Origin: Nevskia soli DSM 19509
GTDB taxonomy: Bacteria > Pseudomonadota > Gammaproteobacteria > Nevskiales > Nevskiaceae
Reading direction: 5' to 3'
Length of the DNA: 64,000 bases
Assembly (NCBI RefSeq): GCF_000711955.1
Contig: NZ_JONR01000011.1
Span: 62,001-126,000 of the forward strand
In this document: one piece after another, positions 1 through 7,579 of the stretch
How the letters are laid out: the number at the start of each line of letters is the position of its first letter
Position numbering within the stretch: position 1 is the stretch's first letter
The notes under the pieces: model-generated
Databases searched by the model: none
Told to the model about the DNA's origin: nothing
The model's input: the letters and a program-made list of their open reading frames with translations, nothing else
Position numbers and translations under genes: made by a program

Positions 1-69
1 CCGCCCGGCTCAGGGCGGTGAGCCACATATAGGGGCCCCAAAAATAAAGATAAAAAATGTGGCGCGGCG

Positions 70-96
70 TGTCGATTTGGCCCGCCGAGGTTCGAC
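70..96 (+). promoter_or_regulatory. Candidate ECF42-type promoter upstream of the DGPF operon
   Basis: TGTCGA at 70-75 is followed after 17 bases by CGAC at 93-96, about 80 bases before the first gene of an operon that ends in an ECF42-type sigma factor. As I remember the literature on ECF42 sigma factors in Streptomyces, their promoters have TGTCGA at -35 and a CGA-type -10. The fit in sequence, spacing and location suggests autoregulation. The match was found by eye and the consensus is recalled, not looked up. Confidence 0.5.
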
Positions 97-177
97 GGTT
101 CCATGTAGCCAGTCCTGGAACGGCCGGAATCCCGCCCGCCAGGCCGGCCCCAGCCTCAACCAATAAGGAGATATGCC

Positions 178-600
178 ATGCGTTTCATGATGATCCTGAA
201 GGCCACCAGGAACAGCGAAGCCGGCGTGATGCCCAGCGCCGAACTGCTCACCGCGATGGGCCATTACAACGAAGAGCTGGCCAGGTCCGGCGTGCTGCTC
301 GATGCCGCCGGCCTCCAGGCCAGCTCCAAGGGCGCCCGCATCGACTTCCGCGGCGGCAAGCGCATCGTCAGCGACGGCCCCTTCGCCGAGACCAGGGAGC
401 TGATCGCCGGCTTCTGGATGATCCAGGTGAAGTCGAAGGAAGAGGCCATCGAATGGGCCAAGCGCTGCCCCGAACCGATGCCCGGCGAGGATGCGCAGAT
501 CGAGTTGCGCCGCGTGTTCGAGGCCAGCGACTTCGCCGATGCCCCGGCCGAGGTGCTGGAGCAGGAAGCCCGCCTGCGCGCCGCCGCCAAGCACAATTGA
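178..600 (+). CDS. YCII/DGPF-domain protein
   Basis: A 140-residue YCII-related protein of the DGPF subgroup. The SDGPFAET block at about residues 65-72 is the signature, and the N-terminal MRFMMILKA strand is typical of the fold. The start is set by AAGGAG at 164-169, eight bases upstream. Members of this family have no settled biochemical role; the fold is a small alpha/beta dimer suggested to bind or convert small molecules. It is the first gene of a four-gene set ending in an ECF42-type sigma factor, and DGPF proteins are the known conserved partners of that sigma group. That context is the best clue to its role. Confidence 0.9.
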   Translation: MRFMMILKATRNSEAGVMPSAELLTAMGHYNEELARSGVLLDAAGLQASSKGARIDFRGGKRIVSDGPFAETRELIAGFWMIQVKSKEEAIEWAKRCPEPMPGEDAQIELRRVFEASDFADAPAEVLEQEARLRAAAKHN

Positions 601-625
601 TCCACAAGCAATCAAGGAGACGACC

Positions 626-1051
626 ATGCAAGCTTCCCTGCAAGTAACCCCCTACCTGTTCTTCGACGGCAACTGCGAAGCCGCCTTCCGCTTCTACGCC
701 CAATGCCTCGGCGGCACCATCGCCATGATGATGCGCCACAGCGACGCGCCTGCCGGCACGCCGATACCGGAGGGGAGCGGCAAGCTCATCATGCACGCCC
801 GCCTGGAACTGCCCGGCGGCCAGGTGCTGATGGCCTCGGACGAAATGCCCGGCCAGCCGCACCGGGTCGAGGGCTTCCGCGTCTCGCTGTCGGTGAAGGA
901 AGTGGCGGAGGCGGAGCGGCTGTACCAGGCGCTGTCGCAGGACGGCACCGTGGTCATGCCGCTGCAGCCGACTTTCTGGTCGGCCCGCTTCGCCATGTTC
1001 AGCGACCGCTACGGCACGCCGTGGATGATCAACTGCGAACTGCCCGCCTGA
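626..1051 (+). CDS. PhnB-like VOC-family (glyoxalase-fold) protein
   Basis: A 141-residue protein of the PhnB/VOC superfamily. It begins MQASLQVTPYLFFDGNCEAA, where the PYL-F-GNCEEA type of start is typical of PhnB-like proteins, and ends with the characteristic WMINCE strand. AAGGAG at 614-619 sets the ATG start at 626. It lies 25 bases after the DGPF gene and appears to be in the same operon. VOC proteins of this type often accompany DGPF and SRPBCC proteins beside ECF sigma factors. The substrate is unknown. Confidence 0.9.
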   Translation: MQASLQVTPYLFFDGNCEAAFRFYAQCLGGTIAMMMRHSDAPAGTPIPEGSGKLIMHARLELPGGQVLMASDEMPGQPHRVEGFRVSLSVKEVAEAERLYQALSQDGTVVMPLQPTFWSARFAMFSDRYGTPWMINCELPA

Positions 1052-1091
1052 ACCAGGCACACCAGCAGTAAACATCACAGGGAAAACACCA

Positions 1092-1622
1092 ATGTTCAAA
1101 ATCATCGCCCTCGTCGTCGCGGTCGCGCTGGCCGGCGTGCTCATCTACGCCGCCACCCGCCCGGACACCTTCAGCGTGCAGCGCAGCCTCGCCATCAAGG
1201 CGCCGCCGGAGAAGATCTTCCCGCTGATCGAGAACTTCCACCGCTGGAGCGAGTGGTCGCCCTACGAGAAGCTCGACCCCGAAATGAAGCGCAGCTACAC
1301 CGGCCCCGACAGCGGCCCCGGCGCGGCCTACGCCTGGGACGGCAGCAGCAAGGTCGGCGCCGGCAGCATGGAGATCCTGCGCACCAGCGTGCCGGGCAGC
1401 ATCGTCATCAAGCTCGACTTCATCCGCCCGATCACCGGCCACAACACCGCCACCTTCACCCTGGAGAATGCCGGCGACACCACCACCGTCACCTGGATCA
1501 TGGCCGGACCCTCGCCCTACATCTCCAAACTGATGGGCCTGTTCTTCAACATGGACCAGATGATCGGCAAGGACTTCGAGACGGGCCTGGCCAACCTCAA
1601 GCGCATCGCCGAGCGGCAGTAG
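1092..1622 (+). CDS. SRPBCC-family protein with N-terminal membrane anchor
   Basis: A 176-residue protein with one hydrophobic segment at residues 3-20 followed by an SRPBCC (polyketide-cyclase/dehydrase-like) ligand-binding domain. The stretch from about residue 25 (FSVQRSLAIKAPPEKIFPLI) and the HRWSEWSPYEKLDP motif are typical of the SRPBCC group that often begins with a single anchor helix. AGGGA lies about eight bases before the ATG. It is the third gene of the ECF42 operon. A role in binding a hydrophobic small molecule at the membrane is inference. Confidence 0.88.
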   Translation: MFKIIALVVAVALAGVLIYAATRPDTFSVQRSLAIKAPPEKIFPLIENFHRWSEWSPYEKLDPEMKRSYTGPDSGPGAAYAWDGSSKVGAGSMEILRTSVPGSIVIKLDFIRPITGHNTATFTLENAGDTTTVTWIMAGPSPYISKLMGLFFNMDQMIGKDFETGLANLKRIAERQ

Positions 1623-1650
1623 CCGCAGCCAAGGCATAGACTGAATAGCC

Positions 1651-2955
1651 ATGAGCACCTCACCCGCCCACCGCGCCATCGACGCGGTCTGGAGAATCGA
1701 GTCGGCGCGCGTCATCGCCACGCTGGCGCGGATGGTGCGCGACGTCGGCCTGGCCGAGGAGCTGGCTCAGGACGCCCTGCTTTCCGCGCTGGAGCAGTGG
1801 CCGCAGTCGGGCGTGCCGGACAACCCCGGCGCCTGGCTGGTGGCCGCGGCCAAGCACCGCGCCATCGACCATTTCCGCCGCAACAGCATGCAGGAGCGCA
1901 AGCACCAGCAGCTCGGCTACGAAATGGACCTGGAGCAGGAGACCGCCGACGCCGAGCGCGCCGCGCGCATCGACGAGGCGCTGGACGACGACATCGGCGA
2001 CGACCTGCTGCGCCTGGTCTTCACCGCCTGCCACCCGGTGCTCTCCACCGAGGCACGGGTGGCGCTGACCCTGCGCCTGCTCGGCGGCCTCGCCACCGAC
2101 GAGATCGCCCGCGCCTTCCTGGTACCGGAGCCGACCATAGCGCAGCGCATCGTGCGCGCCAAGCGCACCCTGGCCGAGGCGCGGGTGCCGTTCGAGGTGC
2201 CGCGCGCCGGCGAGCTCGATGCGCGCCTGTCCTCGGTGCTGGAAGTGATCTACCTGATCTTCAACGAGGGCTACTCCGCCACCGCCGGCGACGACTGGAT
2301 GCGCCCGGCGCTGTGCGAGGAAGCGCTGCGCCTGGGCCGCATCCTCGCCGGCCTCGCGCCGGAGGAGCCGGAGGTGCACGGCCTGGTGGCGCTGATGGAA
2401 ATCCAGGCCTCGCGGGCCGGCGCGCGCACCAGCCCCGCGGGCGAGCCGATCCTGCTGATGGAGCAGAACCGCGCCCAGTGGGACCAGTTGCTGATCCGCC
2501 GCGGCCTCGCCGCGCTGGACCGCGCCGCCGGACTCACCGGTACGCTCGGCCCCTATGCGCTGCAGGCCGCCATCGCCGCCTGCCACGCACGGGCACGCAC
2601 GCCGGAAGAGACCGACTGGAAGCGCATCGTCGCGCTCTACGATGCGCTGTCGCAGCTGATGCCCTCGCCGGTGGTGGAACTGAACCGCGCCGTGGCCCTG
2701 ACCATGGCCTTCGGCCCCGCCGCCGGGCTGGAACTGGTGGATACCCTCGTCGGCGAACCCGCCCTGGCCAACTACCACCTGCTGCCCAGCGTGCGCGGCG
2801 ACTTCCTGTTCCGTCTCGGCCGCTACGCCGAAGCCCGCGCCGAATTCGAACACGCCGCCGCCATGACCCGCAACACGCGCGAGCGCGTGCTGTTGCTGGA
2901 TCGCGTCGCCGCCTGCGGCAATGCTGCCGGAGAGCCGCAGCCGCGTTCGCATTGA
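1651..2955 (+). CDS. ECF42-type RNA polymerase sigma factor (DUF6596/TPR C-terminal extension)
   Basis: A 434-residue sigma factor, far longer than a standard ECF of about 190 residues. Region 2 is seen around residues 15-75 (AEELAQDALLSALEQWP and KHRAIDHFRR), and region 4 around 130-175 (GLATDEIARAFLVPEPTIAQ). The rest is the DUF6596/TPR-like extension, including FNEGYSAT and LNRAVALTMAFGP. This architecture beside a DGPF gene defines the ECF42 group, which lacks a classical anti-sigma factor and is thought to be controlled through its extension. It follows the SRPBCC gene by 28 bases and is the likely activator of the promoter at 70-96. Confidence 0.92.
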   Translation: MSTSPAHRAIDAVWRIESARVIATLARMVRDVGLAEELAQDALLSALEQWPQSGVPDNPGAWLVAAAKHRAIDHFRRNSMQERKHQQLGYEMDLEQETADAERAARIDEALDDDIGDDLLRLVFTACHPVLSTEARVALTLRLLGGLATDEIARAFLVPEPTIAQRIVRAKRTLAEARVPFEVPRAGELDARLSSVLEVIYLIFNEGYSATAGDDWMRPALCEEALRLGRILAGLAPEEPEVHGLVALMEIQASRAGARTSPAGEPILLMEQNRAQWDQLLIRRGLAALDRAAGLTGTLGPYALQAAIAACHARARTPEETDWKRIVALYDALSQLMPSPVVELNRAVALTMAFGPAAGLELVDTLVGEPALANYHLLPSVRGDFLFRLGRYAEARAEFEHAAAMTRNTRERVLLLDRVAACGNAAGEPQPRSH

Positions 2956-3029
2956 TGACTTCCGGTGATTGTTCTCATTCATTTGAATGCCGCCACACCA
3001 CGGCGGTATGCCGCAGCTTTTATTTAAAC

Positions 3030-3069
3030 CCGGGTAATATTGACGGGATATTTATATCCGGGTAATATT
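3030..3069. promoter_or_regulatory. Operator-like direct and inverted repeats upstream of DUF2239
   Basis: CCGGGTAATATT occurs at 3030-3041 and again at 3058-3069, exactly 28 bases apart. Between and overlapping them lies the perfect inverted repeat GGATAT-TT-ATATCC. Each core (TATCCGGGTA, AACCCGGGTA) is itself close to palindromic around CCGG. The AT-rich block stands out in a GC-rich neighbourhood and sits just upstream of the DUF2239 start, as a repressor site would. I do not recognise the regulator. Confidence 0.5.
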
Positions 3070-3102
3070 TGGCAGGCTCGAAATTTATCTAGATCAAAAC
3101 CC

Positions 3103-3738
3103 GTGAACGACGCCTCCCCAGCCAGCCGCTTCCCGCCCTGCACCGCCTTCGACGGCCAGCGCCGCCTCGCCACCGGTCCGCTCGACCGGGTGGCCCTGGC
3201 GGTCAAGACCGCCATTGAAGACGGAGCCGCCGGCCCGGTGCTGATCTACGGCGACGACACCGGTCGCGTCATCGACGTCGACACCCGCGGCAACGAAGGC
3301 GAAGTGCTGGCACGGCTGGCGCTGATCCACCGCGCCGCACCCTCCACGCAGCCCACCGATGCCGAACCCGCGGATACCGAACCACGCGGCCGCGGCCGGC
3401 CCAGGCTCGGCGTCATCGCCCGCGAAGTGACCCTGCTGCCGCGCCACTGGGAATGGCTGGGCACTCAGCCCGGCGGCGCCTCGGTGGCCCTGCGCAAGCT
3501 GGTCGAAGCCGCGCGCCGCGACCACCGCGCGGCCGACGATGGCCGGCGCCGGCGCGATGCCGCCTACCACTTCATGTCCGCCATGGCCGGCGACCTGCCC
3601 GGCTTCGAGGAAGCCACGCGCGCGCTCTATGCCGGCGACGGCGGCCGTCTGCGTGTACACATCGCCGGCTGGCCGCAGGACCTGCGCGAGCATGTCGTCC
3701 GCCTCGCCGACGGCGAGCCTTCAACCACCGCCACCTGA
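3103..3738 (+). CDS. DUF2239-family protein
   Basis: A 211-residue DUF2239 protein. The domain begins with TAFDGQRRLATGPLDRVALA and ends in the DNA-binding-like block LPRHWEWLGTQPGGASVALR, which resembles a CopG/MetJ-type helix region; a basic GRGRPRLGV stretch lies between them. The GTG at 3103 is chosen because it is closest to the conserved start. An in-frame TTG at 3040 would place translation inside the operator-like repeats. The function is unknown. The spacing to the next gene (11 bases) suggests co-transcription with the SnoaL-like protein. Confidence 0.8.
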   Translation: MNDASPASRFPPCTAFDGQRRLATGPLDRVALAVKTAIEDGAAGPVLIYGDDTGRVIDVDTRGNEGEVLARLALIHRAAPSTQPTDAEPADTEPRGRGRPRLGVIAREVTLLPRHWEWLGTQPGGASVALRKLVEAARRDHRAADDGRRRRDAAYHFMSAMAGDLPGFEEATRALYAGDGGRLRVHIAGWPQDLREHVVRLADGEPSTTAT

Positions 3739-3748
3739 GATCAATGCC

Positions 3749-4180
3749 ATGGCCAAGCGCAACGGCAAGGACATCCTGACCCGCTTCCTGTGGGAGGTGT
3801 GGAACCAGGGCGACATCGACGCGGCCGACCGCTACCTCGCGCCGAAGTACACCATCCACCACGACCCCGGCGATCCCTGGCACCAGCAGGAACTCGACCT
3901 CGCCGGCTTCAAGGACCGCGTGCGCCGCTCGCGCGCGCCGTTCCCGGACCAGTACTTCGAATTGCAGGAACTGTTCGCCGAGGGTGACGCCGTCATCGCC
4001 ACCTGGCTGTGGAGCGGCACCCACCGCGGCGACCTGCCCGGCTTTCCCGCCAGCGGCAAGCGCATCACCATGTCCGGCGCCACCGTCTATTATTTCGAGG
4101 AGGATCGCATCTGCGGCCATTGGCAGGTCACCGACCGCCTCGGCGTCCTGCAGCAACTGCGGCCCTCGCCGTCCGCGTAA
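3749..4180 (+). CDS. SnoaL-like / ester-cyclase-type protein
   Basis: A 143-residue NTF2-fold protein of the SnoaL-like ester-cyclase group. It has VWNQGDIDAADRYLAPKYTIHH near the N terminus (residues 15-37), FPDQYFELQELFAEGDAVIATW in the middle, and a C-terminal DRLGVLQQL helix, which is the family pattern. The ATG at 3749 is internal to a longer open frame and gives a normal family length. No catalytic role can be assigned; such proteins bind or cyclise small organic molecules. It follows DUF2239 closely and probably shares its promoter. Confidence 0.8.
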   Translation: MAKRNGKDILTRFLWEVWNQGDIDAADRYLAPKYTIHHDPGDPWHQQELDLAGFKDRVRRSRAPFPDQYFELQELFAEGDAVIATWLWSGTHRGDLPGFPASGKRITMSGATVYYFEEDRICGHWQVTDRLGVLQQLRPSPSA

Positions 4181-4232
4181 CGCGGCGCGCCCCTTCACCG
4201 TATCGTTCAGCGCATCACACAGGAGCTCCCCC

Positions 4233-4616
4233 ATGCCGCTCGTCCGCGTCGATGTCCCCCAAGGCAAATCCCCCGATTACCTCAAGACCATCGGCGAAGT
4301 CATCTACCAGGCCATGCGCCAGACCATCAACGTGCCGGAGAACGACCGCTTCCAGGTCTTCACCGAACACGCCCCCGGCCGCATGGTCTTCGACCCCGAC
4401 TACCTCGGCGTGCATCGCAGCGAGGATTGCATCTTCATCCAGGTCACCCTCAACGGCGGCCGCACCGTGGAAATGAAGCAGGCCTTCTACAAGGCCATCG
4501 CCGATGGCCTGCACCAGCAGTTGCAGCTGCGGCGCGAAGACGTGGTCATCAACCTGGTCGAGGTGAAGAAAGAGGATTGGTCCTTCGGGAATGGGGAAGC
4601 GCAGTACGTGAAATAA
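4233..4616 (+). CDS. Tautomerase-family protein
   Basis: A 127-residue tautomerase-superfamily protein. After removal of the initiator Met the chain begins with Pro (MPLVRVDVPQG), the catalytic base of this superfamily. The length of about 125 residues matches the fused-type Tautomerase_2 group rather than the 62-residue 4-OT. AGGAG lies six bases before the ATG. The segment from FIQVTLNGGRTVEMKQAFYK to the C-terminal EDWSFGNGEAQYV is typical. The substrate is unknown. It may be the last gene of the DUF2239 transcription unit. Confidence 0.88.
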   Translation: MPLVRVDVPQGKSPDYLKTIGEVIYQAMRQTINVPENDRFQVFTEHAPGRMVFDPDYLGVHRSEDCIFIQVTLNGGRTVEMKQAFYKAIADGLHQQLQLRREDVVINLVEVKKEDWSFGNGEAQYVK

Positions 4617-4665
4617 GGCGGACCAGGGCCACGCGATGTGGGCAAGCGCGCGCATCCGCCCACTT

Positions 4666-4692
4666 CGTCATCCCCGCGCAGGCCTGGATCCA
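4666..4692. repeat. Degenerate GTCATCCCCGCG-type palindromic repeat
   Basis: CGTCATCCCCGCGCAGG followed by CCTGGATCCAG is a worn copy, in the opposite orientation, of the palindrome found intact at 4911-4936 and 6779-6804. It lies 50 bases after the tautomerase gene. Confidence 0.6.
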
Positions 4693-4902
4693 GTTTTGGT
4701 TTGAGTCCGGAAGTCCGATCGGTTTCTATGGTGTCGTTCCCCCATGCGTGCCATGCGTGCCAAGGTTTGTTGTTGGCACGCATGCGGCGAGCGAATAACA
4801 CACATGGTGTTTTTGTGGTGTCCAGGAAGTACGAGAACATCCGAAGAAGGTTTTTACAGTCGGGTTTCCGGGTTTGATTGCCCGCATTCGTGCATCGAGC
4901 TC

Positions 4903-5203
4903 AGCAGAACTGGATCCCCGCCTGCGCGGGGATGACGGAAAGGGCTGAGGAACGCCTAAGAGCGACATTTCGGCTTTTGATGTTCCCCCCGTTGTCTGCG
5001 CCGAGCATCGGAGTCCGCGGCGACATTGGCCCGCGCGCTTTTCGCGCGGGGAGAGGCATGGATGCCGAAGCGTTTTCAGACAGGCCAGGGATGGCCTGTC
5101 TGAAAACCCCCACCTTGGCCGAGAAGCGCAGGGGGGAGGGCCTGTTGGAGTGACTCAATGTCACTCCAACAGGCCCGAACGCCCGGCCATGGGTGGCCGG
5201 GCC
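4903..5203. repeat. Hairpin-rich dispersed repeat, copy 1
   Basis: This begins with GCAGAACTGG and the palindrome ATCCCCGC-CTGC-GCGGGGAT, then continues with AGAGCGACATTTCGGCTTTT. At 5072-5107 there is a perfect 16-base-pair stem around GGGA (left arm GTTTTCAGACAGGCCA). At 5138-5176 lies a second perfect 16-base-pair stem (left arm GGGCCTGTTGGAGTGA, seven-base loop), and at about 5181-5203 a third hairpin (GCCCGGCCA-TGGG-TGGCCGGGC). The same layout recurs at 6770-7062. The family is probably a non-coding interspersed element of this genome. Confidence 0.8.
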
Positions 5204-5319
5204 GGGGGGGGGGAAAGAGCAATGAAGCCTCGCCAGGGACGGCAAGGATGAACTCGAAAACGAAATGTCGGCGCAGACATCGAGTCGCATCTCTCTTTAT
5301 TCCCCAGTGAGAATACTGG

Positions 5320-5703
5320 CTAGGCCATCGACACACGGTCACCAAGCCCTTCGCAGTCTTTCTGCGCACACTGATACCACCTTGCATCGCCAAACGTGCA
5401 ATCTCCGCCGAGATTATCTTTAACAAACCTGCATCCGATGAATGAGCACTCCACGAACCTGGAACCGGTAAACCCGGTACCGCGGAATGTGCAGTTCTCA
5501 AACTGACACTCCACGAATAGACACAAATTGAAGAGCCCCCAATAAATATCCAGGTTCCTCAAAGTACATGAGAGTAGCGCTCCTGCAACGTGACCACCTT
5601 CCGCATGGAAATCCTCAAACGTGCAATAGCGAAATATAGTCTCATCGAATTGCCGGGACATCAGCTTCTTTGGCTCCGTGATGGTTTCTTGTTCGATCAG
5701 CAT
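5320..5703 (-). CDS. Pentapeptide-repeat-like protein
   Basis: A 127-residue protein, starting at the ATG at 5703 (an in-frame GTG at 5724 is also possible). The middle shows degenerate pentapeptide repeats with F or L about every fifth residue: LRNLDIYWGLFNLC, FENCTFRGTGFTGSRF, FVECSFIGCRF. This is consistent with a short right-handed quadrilateral beta-helix. No enzymatic motif is seen. It lies in lower-GC DNA next to a SUKH-like gene, between two copies of a dispersed repeat, so an immunity or protective role is a reasonable guess only. Confidence 0.6.
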   Translation of the reverse strand: MLIEQETITEPKKLMSRQFDETIFRYCTFEDFHAEGGHVAGALLSCTLRNLDIYWGLFNLCLFVECQFENCTFRGTGFTGSRFVECSFIGCRFVKDNLGGDCTFGDARWYQCAQKDCEGLGDRVSMA

Positions 5704-5754
5704 ATGCGTCTCGCTAAATTTCACGGATTGTAGAAGGTCAGACGGATACAGCAG

Positions 5755-6297
5755 TTAGCCCGCATACGGATCCTTGATGCCATAGGCCCCAAGTACGAGT
5801 TGCCACTCATGGTCTTTGGTTTCGACATAGCCATGCAGCTCATTCCAGATAAATAGTCCATGTGAAAACCCGTCACGGAGAGCTGCCACATAATCAAGAT
5901 AACTATCGCATATCAGCTCTTCCACGCCTCCCTCCATATCGACCAGCGCCAGGCCAAGCGTCTTGCAGTCAAGGCACAGTTGCACGTCCCCATTTATATC
6001 GACTACGGGGAACCACTGCTCTTGCCAGCCAAATCGGCTCCCCAGCCCTTCAGCGAGCTGTCGGTAAAGGCGATACATACCGATAGCGTCGCCTAGCGAG
6101 AGGACGCGAGTGAATGCGTTCAACTCGTCGATCCCGTTGCGCCATTCGTAGAGGGAGACAAGCTCCTTTGTCGGCAGATGGTCGAACTCGGAGAGGCCTT
6201 CAAGAATTTCTGATTGAGCCAATCCGGTTGTCTCTCGCACCAGGGGATTGATCCGTTTGATATCCGCAAGCAGGCCTTCCAGGTGAGCGATCGACAT
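5755..6297 (-). CDS. SMI1/KNR4 (SUKH)-like protein
   Basis: A 180-residue protein resembling the SMI1/KNR4 (SUKH) superfamily. LPTKELVSLYEWRNGIDE, WFPVVDINGDVQLCLD and DSYLDYVAALRDGFSHGLF follow the usual order of SUKH blocks. The ATG at 6297 is preferred because the longer frame to 6435 would overlap the neighbouring gene and has no family resemblance. SUKH proteins are common immunity proteins of polymorphic toxin systems. No toxin gene is visible nearby, so this may be an orphan immunity gene. Base composition is clearly lower in GC than the flanking DNA. Confidence 0.7.
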   Translation of the reverse strand: MSIAHLEGLLADIKRINPLVRETTGLAQSEILEGLSEFDHLPTKELVSLYEWRNGIDELNAFTRVLSLGDAIGMYRLYRQLAEGLGSRFGWQEQWFPVVDINGDVQLCLDCKTLGLALVDMEGGVEELICDSYLDYVAALRDGFSHGLFIWNELHGYVETKDHEWQLVLGAYGIKDPYAG

Positions 6298-6356
6298 GTG
6301 TTCAGGAGGAAATGAGGGAGCGTCAACTCTTCGGAAATATAGTGAGCGCGGCTTCT

Positions 6357-6695
6357 TTAAATGGAAGGCTCGATGAACGACATGACTAACCCGACAGAGC
6401 CAACTACCGCCCCGACCAAGAACAATGCACACCAAAACGCGAGCATGCCGCGCTGAGCTTCGACGGCGGTACCTTCTAGCCCGGGGTAAGTACGGCGCAT
6501 GAAGGCGTATTGAAATCCAACCGTAAGCAGCTCACCCTCGGTGGGTGGCCAAGAGTAGCCGAGGGCGGCAAACACCCGCTCCGCCCTGTCTGGATGGGCG
6601 GACAAGGCGTTGCGAAGGGAGACACCGAGACGCACATGTCCCACTGACGCCATCAAGGCCCCAACCGCCATAAGTCCCCTACTCAGAGATTTCAT
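6357..6695 (-). CDS. Small two-helix membrane protein, unknown function
   Basis: A 112-residue protein with a hydrophobic N-terminal segment (GLMAVGALMASVGHV) and a C-terminal membrane helix (LAFWCALFLVGAVVGSVGLVMSFI). The intervening region, about 60 residues, is hydrophilic. GAGGAG lies five bases before the ATG at 6695, which rules out the upstream TTG. I do not recognise a family. It is upstream of and on the same strand as the SUKH-like gene, 59 bases away, so the two may be co-transcribed. Confidence 0.6.
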   Translation of the reverse strand: MKSLSRGLMAVGALMASVGHVRLGVSLRNALSAHPDRAERVFAALGYSWPPTEGELLTVGFQYAFMRRTYPGLEGTAVEAQRGMLAFWCALFLVGAVVGSVGLVMSFIEPSI

Positions 6696-6769
6696 CAGGC
6701 TCCTCAATTTTCAACTACACAGACACCAGCTTGAACGGTGTTGGTCCACCCCTCTTTTTCCCGGAGGTT

Positions 6770-7062
6770 AGCAGAACTGGATCCCCGCCTGCGCGGGGAT
6801 GACGCAGAGGGTTGAGGGACGCCCAAGAGCGACATTTCGGCTTTTGACGTTGCTTTGCGCTTTTGATTTGGCTTTTGATGTTCCCCCGTTGCCTGCACCG
6901 AGCATCACAGCCCGCGGCGACATAGGCTCGCGCCTGTTTGGCGCGGGGCGAGGCAGGATGCCGAAGCGTTTTTGTACAGGCCAGGGATGGCCTGTACAAA
7001 AACCCCCGCCGCGGGCGAGAAGCGCGGGGGCCCCATCAATTACCGACAGGTGATTGATGGGC
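6770..7062. repeat. Hairpin-rich dispersed repeat, copy 2
   Basis: A second copy of the element at 4903-5203, in the same orientation. It opens with the same GCAGAACTGG and ATCCCCGC-CTGC-GCGGGGAT palindrome. At 6968-7003 the 16-base-pair stem is GTTTTTGTACAGGCCA around GGGA: it differs from copy 1 on both arms but still pairs fully. At 7032-7061 a hairpin with CCCATCAAT and ATTGATGGG arms takes the place of the unrelated second stem of copy 1. An internal 30-base expansion rich in CTTTTGATTTGG is unique to this copy. Confidence 0.8.
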
Positions 7063-7579
7063 GCAGGCTCCGAGGCGGCGCTTCTTTGGTTTCTTGTCGC
7101 TGGAGACAAGAAAGTGACCCGCCTTCAAGCCCCGGCGGCCATACCAAACTACTCCACCCTTGGCCGGGTCAGAATGCCCCACCTCAACAGCCGGTGTCAG
7201 CCCGAAGCAGCTACCCCGGGGGGAGGGCGCCGCTGGCGATAAAAGGCAAAATCTTCCGGTGGATGTCCGCTATCGGGCATGGAGCCCCACGTCTCCAGCG
7301 GACCGGAAGCAGCCGGTCGAGTCCTCGACTTCGCTGCCGCACGGCATTCAATCTCACGATTGTTGAGAGTGCTATACGCAAACCTCGGGAGCGCGACAGC
7401 GTGCGCTCTGCTCCAATTCAGAGGGGCTCACCGCATTCCGCAAAGCAACTCTAGCAGAAGAGCCGGGTCCGGCCAGAATATTGACCGGACCCGGCAAGAT
7501 TGACGAACGCTGCCGGCAGGAGAAGTCGGTGGGAGGAGGGGCGTTCGTCAAGTAGGAGTGATTCGACTACCAGCCGGTA
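7063..7579. other. Gene-free stretch after repeat copy 2
   Basis: No credible gene is seen. The notable element is the inverted repeat TTTCTTGTC-gctgga-GACAAGAAA at 7090-7113, which may be an extension of the repeat. The open frames crossing here are short, overlap each other on the same strand and have no ribosome binding sites. Confidence 0.5.

Larger units (their letters stand above)
4617..5319. other. Gene-free stretch carrying repeats
   Basis: No credible gene is seen in these 700 bases. The stretch holds a degenerate GTCATCCCCGCG-type palindrome, an AT-richer 150-base segment, and copy 1 of the hairpin-rich repeat described separately. Short open frames here cross the repeats and show no ribosome binding site or family resemblance. 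Confidence 0.6.

Noticed and set aside
1..18. CCGCCC/GGGCGG hairpin at the window edge
   Set aside because: It could be the end of a gene outside the window, but without T-run or upstream context it cannot be supported.
4903..7062. The repeat pair as ends of a composite transposon
   Set aside because: The copies are in the same orientation, carry no transposase and show no target duplication that I could see. Recombination between repeats remains possible.
6972..7454. A 160-residue plus-strand open frame across repeat copy 2 and the following gap
   Set aside because: It runs through the hairpins, lacks a ribosome binding site and looks like translated non-coding DNA.
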